Assembly: GCA_017556125.1 (NCBI GenBank)
Contig: JAFZCW010000008.1
Span: 1-28,647, forward strand
Length of the DNA: 28,647 nt
Direction: 5' to 3'
Source of the DNA: Clostridia bacterium
GTDB taxonomy: Bacteria; Bacillota_A; Clostridia; Christensenellales; CAG-138
The notes beneath the pieces were generated by a model, which saw nothing but the letters and a program-made list of their open reading frames with translations, did not search any database and was not told the origin of the DNA. Both the position numbers and the translations under genes were made by a program. Below, piece after piece: positions 15,915 through 22,675 of this stretch. Each line of letters starts with the position of its first letter. The stretch's first letter is position 1.

Positions 15915-16220
15915 ATGTATGCAATCATTCAGACCGGTGGAAAACAGTACAAGGTTGAAGCCGGCGACGAGATCCTCGTCGAGAAGCTGAACGCGGAAGT
16001 CGGCAGCGATGTCGAGTTCGACGTACTGCTTGTTTCGGATGATGCCGGTGTCAAGGTCGGAACGCCCGTTCTGGAAGGCGTGAAGGCTCTGGCAAAGGTC
16101 ATGGAGCATGGCAAAGGTGAGAAGGTTGTTGTTTTCCGGTACAAACCGAAAAAGAACATCCGGACCAAGAACGGCCATCGCCAGCCATATACAAAGGTCC
16201 AGATCCTTTCGATCGGCTGA
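15915..16220 (+). CDS. rplU: 50S ribosomal protein L21
   Basis: A 101-residue protein beginning [20 protein letters not shown], with [15 protein letters not shown] and the basic [22 protein letters not shown] near the end, all standard for bacterial L21, a 23S rRNA-binding protein of the large subunit. Length is normal. It leads the rplU-prp-rpmA cluster behind its own promoter and leader. Ribosome binding site GAGGAGG precedes the ATG. Confidence 0.98.
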   Translation: MYAIIQTGGKQYKVEAGDEILVEKLNAEVGSDVEFDVLLVSDDAGVKVGTPVLEGVKALAKVMEHGKGEKVVVFRYKPKKNIRTKNGHRQPYTKVQILSIG

Positions 16221-16223
16221 TGT

Positions 16224-16553
16224 ATGATACGGATCAGATTGTTGCGGCATAGCGGCTGTATTCGTGGAATCGAATGCAGCGGACATGCCGGGTATGCGGA
16301 AGAAGGTCATGACATCGTGTGCAGCGCGGTATCCGCTTTGACGGTGGCGCTTGCAAACGGGATCACCGAGATCGCGGGAATCCCCGCAGATGTCTCGGAT
16401 GACGGGAAGACCTTCCGGTGCCGGATCAGGGAAGGACTTGAACCGGCGGAACTGCATGACGCGGAGATCCTGTTCGGCACCTATGAGTGCGCGGTCAGGG
16501 AAATCCGCGAGGAGTACCCAGATTACTTAAAGATTTACGATACGGAGGTATGA
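16224..16553 (+). CDS. prp: ribosomal-processing cysteine protease Prp
   Basis: A 109-residue cysteine protease that removes the N-terminal extension of ribosomal protein L27 in Bacillota and related phyla, an essential step where it has been studied. The catalytic His is in CSGHAGYA (H21) and the catalytic Cys in HDIVCSAVSALT (C33). It starts three bases after the rplU stop with no clear ribosome binding site of its own, so translation is probably coupled. Its substrate gene follows directly. Confidence 0.95.
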   Translation: MIRIRLLRHSGCIRGIECSGHAGYAEEGHDIVCSAVSALTVALANGITEIAGIPADVSDDGKTFRCRIREGLEPAELHDAEILFGTYECAVREIREEYPDYLKIYDTEV

Positions 16554-16556
16554 ACA

Positions 16557-16847
16557 ATGTTGCAGATGAATTTGCAGCGTTTTGCGCACAAGAAGGGCGT
16601 CGGTTCCTCTCGTAACGGCCGCGACAGCGAAAGCAAGCGTCTCGGACCGAAGCGTGCGGACGGTCAGTATGTGCTGGCAGGCAATATCCTCGTTCGTCAG
16701 CGCGGGACTCATTTCCATCCCGGAACAAACGTCGGGATCGGCAAGGATGACACCCTGTTTGCCAAGGTAAATGGAATCGTCCGTTTTGAGACGAAACATT
16801 CCGGCAAGAAACAGGTCAGCGTTTACGAAGAGGCTGCCGCCGAATAA
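16557..16847 (+). CDS. rpmA: 50S ribosomal protein L27 with Prp-cleaved extension
   Basis: A 96-residue L27 containing [19 protein letters not shown] and [19 protein letters not shown]. The N-terminus [14 protein letters not shown] matches the extension cut by Prp in Staphylococcus aureus, with cleavage expected after F9. The processed protein reaches the peptidyl transferase centre with its N-terminus. GGAGG lies eight bases before the ATG. A terminator follows; the usual next gene obgE is not here. Confidence 0.98.
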   Translation: MLQMNLQRFAHKKGVGSSRNGRDSESKRLGPKRADGQYVLAGNILVRQRGTHFHPGTNVGIGKDDTLFAKVNGIVRFETKHSGKKQVSVYEEAAAE

Positions 16848-16898
16848 GCGCGGAACGCGACACATCATTTACCGGGAAACCCATAAAGAACGGATAAA

Positions 16899-16930
16899 GG
16901 CATGGTCTTCGGATCATGTCTTTTTGTTGT
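16899..16930 (+). terminator. terminator after rpmA
   Basis: A 9-bp stem (GGCATGGTC with GATCATGTC, two G-T) around a TTCG tetraloop is followed by TTTTTGTTGT. Confidence 0.85.
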
Positions 16931-17114
16931 CCGCACAGGGCCGGAATCCCGTTACGCCGTACGCGTGCGGGGGAGAGGACGGTCTCCCGCGCGTTGCCAT
17001 AAAAGATACATAATTCTCCATAATCTATACAAATCCGAGATGCTGGTTATTCATAATTCCGGACTAAGATAGAATCATCAGATAGAATATGACCTGCAAA
17101 GGGGGCAGTTGAAT

Positions 17115-18467
17115 ATGGAAAACAACGATTGGTACACAAAGTATCAGGAGTATCAGAAGAACAATCAGTCCGATAATTATTATACGCAGCCGAAAGCAAA
17201 GAAAAAGAAAAAACAGGTCAGCATAACGGCACTGATCTGCTGCATGCTCGCAACCGCTCTGGTTGCGGGAGCGGCAGGAGGCCTTGTGGCAACTCTTTCC
17301 GGATCAAAAACGGCAAAGACCGCCGCAGCCGTGCCCGAGACGTCGATCAGCGCCTCGATCGGAGAGACCGGCGCAAAGACCGAAACGCCCGCCAAGGAAC
17401 AGCAGCAGCCCAGGACCGCTCCCGTGATCCAGCAGAGCACGACCCCGTCCGGAACGTATTCCAGGGCGCAGGTCGTTGAGATCGCCGCCCCGTCTGTCGT
17501 GGGTATCGACGTGTATTCCAACGTGGAGGTCGGATACAGCCAGAATCCCTGGATCTATTACGGATTCGGCGGCAGCTATTACGGCAACGGACAGGGCCAG
17601 ACACGGGAAGTGAAAGGCTCGGGAAGCGGTGTTGTGATCACAAGCGACGGATATATCGTGACATGCAACCACGTCGTGGAGGACGCGGACAAGGTCACGG
17701 TCATCCTGAACGACGACACCGAATATGAAGCGAAGATCATCGGTACCGATGAAAGAAACGATCTCGCCATCATCAAGATCGACGCGGACGGACTTGTTCC
17801 GGCAACGCTCGGCGATTCGGACATGCTGACGGTCGGTGAGGACGTCGTCGCGATCGGGAACCATCTCGGCGAGCTGAGAGGGACCGCGACGGGCGGCATG
17901 ATCAGCGCTCTGAACCGGAAGGTCAACGTGGAGTCCTCGGAAATGACGCTTCTCCAGCATGACGCGGCAATCAGCCCTGGCAGCTCCGGCGGCGGACTGT
18001 TCAATTCCAGCGGAAGCCTGATCGGCATCGTCAACGCGAAGGCAAGCAACAGCTCCACGAATTCGGAGGGACTCGGATTTGCGATCCCGGTCAACGACGT
18101 CAAGCAGATCATCAACGACATCATTCAGTACGGATATGTCACGGGGAGAGCGTACCTCGGCGTATACACCCAGAATGTTTCTCTCAGATCCGACCGCAGC
18201 GGCTGGGGCTACTTCGGCGGTTCCGAAACGCTCTGCGTACAGGTGGGTCAGGTGATCAAAGGATATGCGGCGGACAAAGCGGGCATTCAGGCGAACGATC
18301 TGATCCTCAAGATCGGAGATACGAAGATCACGTCCAACGAAGTGCTTTCATCCGTGGTCAGCAGATATAACGCGGGAGATACCGAGACGGTGACGATCCA
18401 GAGGAACGGAGAAGAGATGGAGCTCACGGTTACCTTCAGCGAATATGCTCCTGCAGACAAGCAGTAG
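17115..18467 (+). CDS. membrane-anchored HtrA/DegP-type serine protease with PDZ domain
   Basis: A 450-residue protein with a cytoplasmic Tyr/Gln/Lys-rich start, one membrane helix (about residues 35-62), a Thr/Pro/Gln-rich linker, a trypsin-like domain and a C-terminal PDZ domain (about 345-445). The catalytic triad is H186 (CNHVVED), D216 (RNDLAII) and S291 (SPGSSGGGLF, where the family usually has NPGNSGGPL). The C-terminal YLGVYTQNV and AGIQANDLILKIGD are standard PDZ. Such proteases degrade misfolded proteins outside the membrane under envelope stress. An upstream in-frame TTG (17109) is only three bases from the GGGGG ribosome binding site, so ATG 17115 is preferred. It is a single-gene unit with terminators on both sides. 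Confidence 0.95.
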   Translation: MENNDWYTKYQEYQKNNQSDNYYTQPKAKKKKKQVSITALICCMLATALVAGAAGGLVATLSGSKTAKTAAAVPETSISASIGETGAKTETPAKEQQQPRTAPVIQQSTTPSGTYSRAQVVEIAAPSVVGIDVYSNVEVGYSQNPWIYYGFGGSYYGNGQGQTREVKGSGSGVVITSDGYIVTCNHVVEDADKVTVILNDDTEYEAKIIGTDERNDLAIIKIDADGLVPATLGDSDMLTVGEDVVAIGNHLGELRGTATGGMISALNRKVNVESSEMTLLQHDAAISPGSSGGGLFNSSGSLIGIVNAKASNSSTNSEGLGFAIPVNDVKQIINDIIQYGYVTGRAYLGVYTQNVSLRSDRSGWGYFGGSETLCVQVGQVIKGYAADKAGIQANDLILKIGDTKITSNEVLSSVVSRYNAGDTETVTIQRNGEEMELTVTFSEYAPADKQ

Positions 18468-18534
18468 AGTCTGTCCGCCTGTCAGGCGGTTGACATAAAG
18501 CATGGGTCTCATTCCCATGTATCCCCCATCTTCG

Positions 18535-18572
18535 GACGGCAGCCGGACTTCATCGGATGCCGTCTTTCTTTT
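18535..18572 (+). terminator. terminator of the HtrA gene
   Basis: An 11-bp stem with one mismatch (18535-18545 with 18554-18564) is followed by TTTCTTTT. Confidence 0.8.
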
Positions 18573-18597
18573 GCCGGATATGGCGGAGGAACAGCTG

Positions 18598-18628
18598 AAA
18601 AAAGGACAGGGATGCTATATCCCTGTCC
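18598..18628 (-). terminator. terminator of the flavin reductase gene
   Basis: A perfect 10-bp stem (18604-18613 with 18619-18628) and a 5-base loop, followed on the minus strand by six T. It lies 22 bases past the flavin reductase stop. Confidence 0.85.
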
Positions 18629-18650
18629 CGTTTCGCGCTCGGGAGGAAGG

Positions 18651-19151
18651 TCATTCCCTGTAAGCGGCCAGGATCTCTCCGAAAAGGACCGTATGCGGGT
18701 CCCCGTCCGGACGTGCCTGATTGCTGCCGTAGTAACGGGCCTTCACGTCGGGATCGGTCCTGGAAAGATCCATTTCCGTTCTGGACAGGATCCTGCATTC
18801 AAAATGCATGGAACAGCCCGCTACGCCTGCGGGGGCGGATGTCTTTGAAGGGACCCTTTCGATCCCGCCGTCCCTGAATTTGTCGGTATCCCTGCCGGAA
18901 TGCGACGCGCAGTATCCGAGTTCCTTCGCCATATCCCCGATGTTCGGAACGCTGACGGTAAAATAATCCGTGTGATCCAGGACATCGTGCGTGAAACGGC
19001 TCTGCCGGACGAAAACCGTGCAGATCGGTTTGCCCCAGACGATGCCGAGCTGGCACCATCCGATCGTCATGACGTTGTCGCCTGCTGTGAGAAAAGCGCC
19101 TTTCGGAAGCTGGGTCATTGCTTCGGAAAACAGGTTTTTATATTCTTCCAT
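18651..19151 (-). CDS. flavin reductase domain protein
   Basis: A 166-residue FMN-binding split-barrel protein of the flavin reductase-like family. Recognisable features are MTIGWCQLGIVWGKP (the segment that follows the FMN-binding loop), FVRQSRFTHDVLDHTDYFTVSVP, and GRDTDKF at the start of the substrate-facing loop. Such proteins reduce free flavin with NAD(P)H or act as small redox proteins; the exact electron partner is unknown. AAAGGAAT precedes the start. It is monocistronic and divergent from the RpiR regulator gene. Confidence 0.85.
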   Translation of the reverse strand: MEEYKNLFSEAMTQLPKGAFLTAGDNVMTIGWCQLGIVWGKPICTVFVRQSRFTHDVLDHTDYFTVSVPNIGDMAKELGYCASHSGRDTDKFRDGGIERVPSKTSAPAGVAGCSMHFECRILSRTEMDLSRTDPDVKARYYGSNQARPDGDPHTVLFGEILAAYRE

Positions 19152-19183
19152 GGCATGAGATTCCTTTCCTATTACTGTTATTC

Positions 19184-19212
19184 ATGTTAGCAAATCGGAG
19201 CGTTGATGGCAA
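19184..19212 (-). promoter_or_regulatory. promoter of the flavin reductase gene
   Basis: On the minus strand TTGCCA (19212-19207), 17-base spacer, TAACAT (19189-19184) preceded by TGC. Confidence 0.5.
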
Positions 19213-19277
19213 CCGACTGAAAAATGCAGGAAGCATATAAGAATCCTGCAAAAAAAGTGCGTGTGTTTGCGGAATCA

Positions 19278-19286
19278 TGCTATACT
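19278..19286 (+). promoter_or_regulatory. extended -10 promoter of the rpiR-ispH chain
   Basis: TGC followed by TATACT (19281-19286), 32 bases before the rpiR start. No good -35 box is seen. Confidence 0.45.
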
Positions 19287-19318
19287 GAAATCCCAAGGAG
19301 CATTTCGGAGGAACGCCA

Positions 19319-20188
19319 ATGGAAGGGCTTTTGAAACGAATTGAAAATCACAGGGCCCGGTTCTCAAAAGGGCAGAACCGGATCGCGGATTATATCGTCC
19401 GTTATTATGACCGCGCCGCGCTGATGACGGCCGCAAAGCTCGGAGAGGCGGTAGGCGTCAGCGAATCGACCGTGGTCCGCTTTGCATACTCGATCGGACT
19501 GGACGGATATCCGGAAATGCAGGAGGCGATGCAGGAACTTCTCAGACGCCGCCAGACGACGCTTCAGAGAAGCCAGGCCGCCGCATCGATTCCGGAGGAC
19601 GAGATGCTGCATACGATCCTTACGCTGGATATGAACAACATCCGGCAGACGATGGATCTGATCGACGCGGAGACGTTCAGCAACGCTGTGCGGCTGATCG
19701 CGCGCGCGAAGCATGTCTATATCATCGGGATCCGGAGCGCGTTTGCCGCCGCCCAGTTTTTCGCCTATTATCTGAGCTTTATCCGGGAGGATGTCGTGAT
19801 CGTCAGCGGGATGGAGCAGGATGCGTTCGATAAGATGATCCGGATCGGCAGCGAGGACGTCTGTTTCGGGATGAGTTTCCCCAGGTATAACGTTCATACG
19901 CTGAATGCGATGCGCTTTGCAAAAGAACACGGCGCGAAGATCATCGCCCTGACGGACAATCAGGAGTCTCCGGCAGCCGCCCTTTCCGACTGCACGCTCT
20001 GTGCCAGAAGCGATATCGCTTCTTTCGCGGATTCTCTGGTCGCTCCGCTGTCGGTCCTGAATGCGCTGCTTTCCGCAGTAGGCAAGGCCAGACAGGACAG
20101 CGCCAGGAAGAGCCTCGCGGAACTTGAGCGGATCTGGTCCAGAGAGGGCATGTATCTCATGGACAGGGAGCCGGAGGACAAGACATGA
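19319..20188 (+). CDS. MurR/RpiR family transcriptional regulator
   Basis: A 289-residue regulator with an N-terminal HTH_6 domain (residues 1-77; FSKGQNRIADYIV, AKLGEAVGVSESTVVRFAYSIGLDGYPEMQE) and a C-terminal SIS domain (about 110-250; AKHVYIIGIRSAFAAAQFFAYYL, AKIIALTDNQESPAA), which usually binds a phosphosugar. These proteins commonly control sugar or amino-sugar use. No sugar gene is in the window; it heads a chain of housekeeping genes and overlaps the next start by four bases. GGAGG precedes the ATG. Confidence 0.93.
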   Translation: MEGLLKRIENHRARFSKGQNRIADYIVRYYDRAALMTAAKLGEAVGVSESTVVRFAYSIGLDGYPEMQEAMQELLRRRQTTLQRSQAAASIPEDEMLHTILTLDMNNIRQTMDLIDAETFSNAVRLIARAKHVYIIGIRSAFAAAQFFAYYLSFIREDVVIVSGMEQDAFDKMIRIGSEDVCFGMSFPRYNVHTLNAMRFAKEHGAKIIALTDNQESPAAALSDCTLCARSDIASFADSLVAPLSVLNALLSAVGKARQDSARKSLAELERIWSREGMYLMDREPEDKT

Positions 20189-21405
20189 AGGTCGTAGTGA
20201 TCGGAGGCGGAGCGGCGGGACAGATGGCCGCTGCGGAGGCTTCCGAAAACGGAAACGAAGTCGTTCTTCTCGAGCAGAACGAGAAGCTCGGGAAAAAGCT
20301 GTATATCACGGGAAAGGGCAGATGCAACCTGACCAATACGGCCGACCGGGACGAATTCATGCGCAATGTGACCCGGAATCCGCGGTTTCTGTACAGCGCC
20401 CTGAACGCTTTCGATCACAGGGATATCTGTGCCGTTATCGAAAGAAACGGAGTCCCGGTCAAAACGGAACGCGGGGGAAGGGTGTTCCCCGCATCGGACA
20501 AGTCCAGCGACGTGCTGAAAGCGCTGAAGCGGAACCTGGATTCCGCGGGCGTCGAGATCCGGCTCGGGACGAAGGTGACGGAGATCCTGATCTCGGACGG
20601 CCGCGTAAGCGGTGTCCGCACGGAAACAGGAATTGAAACGGCGGACGCCGTGATCGTCGCAACGGGAGGCGTGTCCTATCCGCAGACGGGATCGACGGGA
20701 GACGGGTACCGGTTCGCCGAGCAGGCGGGTCATACGGTTATCCCGCCGAAACCATCCCTTGTAGGTCTCTGCACGAAGGAGACATGGCCTTATGAACTGA
20801 CGGGGCTTACGCTGAAAAATGTCGGTCTGACGGCAAAACGGAACGGGAAAAGGATATTCAGGGAACTCGGGGAACTGCTGCTGACGCATTTCGGCGTTTC
20901 CGGACCGATGGTGCTGTCTCTGTCCTCGGTCATTGCGGATTCGTATGAGAACGTGGAGATATCCATCGACCTCAAGCCCGCGCTGGACGAGCAGACGCTG
21001 GATGCGAGACTGCTCCGCGATCTGGAGGAAAACAGGATGAAAACGGTAAAAGGCGCGTTTCACGCGCTGCTGCCGTCCAAGCTTCTGGATGCGGTCCTGT
21101 GCGAGGCAGGAGTCAGCGGGGAGAGAAACGTTTCCGACTTTACGAAGGAGGACCGCAGGAAACTGCTGAGCGCCCTGAAGGGAATGCGCCTGACGGTTGC
21201 CGGGACGCGGTCGTTCGACGAAGCGATTATTACCCGCGGCGGCGTCCGCGTTTCCGAGATCAACAGCTCGACAATGGAATCGAAACTTGTCAAAGGACTA
21301 TTTTTTGCCGGAGAGGTGCTGGATGTGGACGCCATGACCGGCGGATTCAATCTTCAGATCGCCTGGTCAACAGGTGTGCTGGCAGGAAGGAGCGTTGGAC
21401 TGTGA
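20185..21405 (+). CDS. BaiN/HI0933-type NAD(P)/FAD-dependent oxidoreductase
   Basis: A 406-residue flavoprotein of the HI0933/YhiN family. The FAD-binding motif VIGGGAAGQMAAAEA is at the N-terminus, followed by the family hallmark GKKLYITGKGRCNLTN. Later motifs are ATGGVSYPQTGSTGDGY, ITRGGVRVSEI and the C-terminal GGFNLQIAWSTGVLAG. BaiN of Clostridium scindens was linked to bile-acid dehydroxylation, but most members have no proven function, so a bile-acid role should not be assumed. It overlaps both neighbours by four bases (ATGA, GTGA). The pairing with cmk is common in Clostridia. Confidence 0.92.
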   Translation: MKVVVIGGGAAGQMAAAEASENGNEVVLLEQNEKLGKKLYITGKGRCNLTNTADRDEFMRNVTRNPRFLYSALNAFDHRDICAVIERNGVPVKTERGGRVFPASDKSSDVLKALKRNLDSAGVEIRLGTKVTEILISDGRVSGVRTETGIETADAVIVATGGVSYPQTGSTGDGYRFAEQAGHTVIPPKPSLVGLCTKETWPYELTGLTLKNVGLTAKRNGKRIFRELGELLLTHFGVSGPMVLSLSSVIADSYENVEISIDLKPALDEQTLDARLLRDLEENRMKTVKGAFHALLPSKLLDAVLCEAGVSGERNVSDFTKEDRRKLLSALKGMRLTVAGTRSFDEAIITRGGVRVSEINSSTMESKLVKGLFFAGEVLDVDAMTGGFNLQIAWSTGVLAGRSVGL

Positions 21406-22076
21406 AACAGAGAATCAACATTGCGATCGACGGGCCGGCAGGCGCCGGGAAGAGTACTGCGGCGAAGGCGCTTGCAAAACGCCTCGGCATCCGGTATCTG
21501 GATACCGGCGCGATGTACCGCGCGATGGCGCTGTACGCGATCCGCTGCGGGGTCAGGCCGGAGGATCCGGAGGGGATGGCCGCCATCCTGGACGGCGCCG
21601 ACGTGCGTGTAAAGTATATGGAGGATGGGTCCCAGCACGTTTTTCTCGGGGAGGAGGACGTCACGGGACTTCTCCGGACGCCCGAGCTGTCCATGGGTGC
21701 GTCCAACGTGGGCCTTCATCCGCCGGTCCGCCAGAAGCTGGCGGAGATGCAGCGCCGTGTCGGCACACAGTACGATATCATCATGGACGGCAGGGATATC
21801 ACGACCAATGTCCTCCCGGATACGCCCTATAAGTTCTATATCACCGCGAGCGTGGAGGAACGCGCAAGGCGCAGGCTCCGGGAAATGGAACAGCGGGGCG
21901 AGACGGGCAAGACACTGGAAGAAGTGAAGGATGAGATCGCAAAGCGCGACGCGAACGATATGGGCCGCGCCTATATGCCGCTCAGGATCGCGGAGGATGC
22001 CGTCGTGGTGGACACGACGGATATGACGGCGGACGAGGTCGTCGAGTATCTTGTTCAGAAAATCGAGGAATTGTAA
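21402..22076 (+). CDS. cmk: cytidylate kinase
   Basis: A 224-residue kinase that phosphorylates CMP and dCMP with ATP. The P-loop DGPAGAGKSTAAKALA is at the N-terminus, followed by YLDTGAMYRAMALYA, MDGRDITTNVLPD and the substrate-contacting RRLREM and KRDANDMGRA. The frame is open far upstream inside the previous gene, but the GTG at 21402 (overlapping the baiN stop as GTGA, with GGAAGGAG about 10 bases before) gives the normal length and N-terminus. It is coupled to both neighbours. Confidence 0.96.
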   Translation: MKQRINIAIDGPAGAGKSTAAKALAKRLGIRYLDTGAMYRAMALYAIRCGVRPEDPEGMAAILDGADVRVKYMEDGSQHVFLGEEDVTGLLRTPELSMGASNVGLHPPVRQKLAEMQRRVGTQYDIIMDGRDITTNVLPDTPYKFYITASVEERARRRLREMEQRGETGKTLEEVKDEIAKRDANDMGRAYMPLRIAEDAVVVDTTDMTADEVVEYLVQKIEEL

Positions 22077-22675
22077 TGCTGTACGTTATTGCAAAATATC
22101 TCCTTGCGGGTCCTCTTCTCTGGCTGGTGTTCAGACCGAAAATCCTCAACTATGAACGGCTTCGGTTCAAAGGGGGAGCGATCGTCATCAGCAACCATTT
22201 CTGCATCATGGATCCGATCTTAATCGCCGCGATCAGCCCCAGATGGATCCACTTTATGGCGAAGAAGGAAGCGTTCAAGTCAAAACTTGCGGACTTCTTT
22301 CTCCGCAGGATGCTGTTTGCCTTCCCGGTAGACCGAAACAATGTGGACGTTACTTCTCTCAAATATGCGATGACCATCCTGAAAAGCGGGAGGGTATTCG
22401 GCATTTTCCCCGAGGGACGCAGATCTCCGACGGGCACCATGGATCAGTTTGAAAAAGGCGCGGCCTTCCTTTCGCTGAAATCCGGACTGCCGATCATCCC
22501 GATTTATTCGGATCCGCAGGTGATGAGAAGATGCAAGATCACCATGGCGGTCGGAGAGGCGATCGATCCGAAAGAAGCCACGTCTGGCAGGAAGGGAAAG
22601 CCTCTCGATGTCCTGACGCAGGTGATGCAGGACCGCATGACGGAATTGAAAAAGAAGGTTGAGGATAACAGGTAA
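22076..22675 (+). CDS. plsC: 1-acyl-sn-glycerol-3-phosphate acyltransferase
   Basis: A 199-residue membrane-associated acyltransferase making phosphatidic acid from lysophosphatidic acid. The catalytic NHFCIMD (HX4D) lies near residues 40-46, followed by the acceptor-site motif FPEGRRSPTG and then LPIIPIY. An N-terminal hydrophobic stretch fits membrane contact. Start and previous stop share one base (TAATG), so it is coupled to cmk. Confidence 0.94.
   Translation: MLYVIAKYLLAGPLLWLVFRPKILNYERLRFKGGAIVISNHFCIMDPILIAAISPRWIHFMAKKEAFKSKLADFFLRRMLFAFPVDRNNVDVTSLKYAMTILKSGRVFGIFPEGRRSPTGTMDQFEKGAAFLSLKSGLPIIPIYSDPQVMRRCKITMAVGEAIDPKEATSGRKGKPLDVLTQVMQDRMTELKKKVEDNR

Noticed and set aside
18481..18525. 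TTGACA at 18490 with two small hairpins as a promoter or riboregulator
   Set aside because: No -10 box at 16-18 bases and no plus-strand gene follows. It is simply the region between the htrA stop and its terminator.
20185..21405. Assigning a bile-acid 7-dehydroxylation role to the BaiN-like gene
   Set aside because: No other bai genes are nearby, and most HI0933-family members are housekeeping proteins of unknown role next to cmk.
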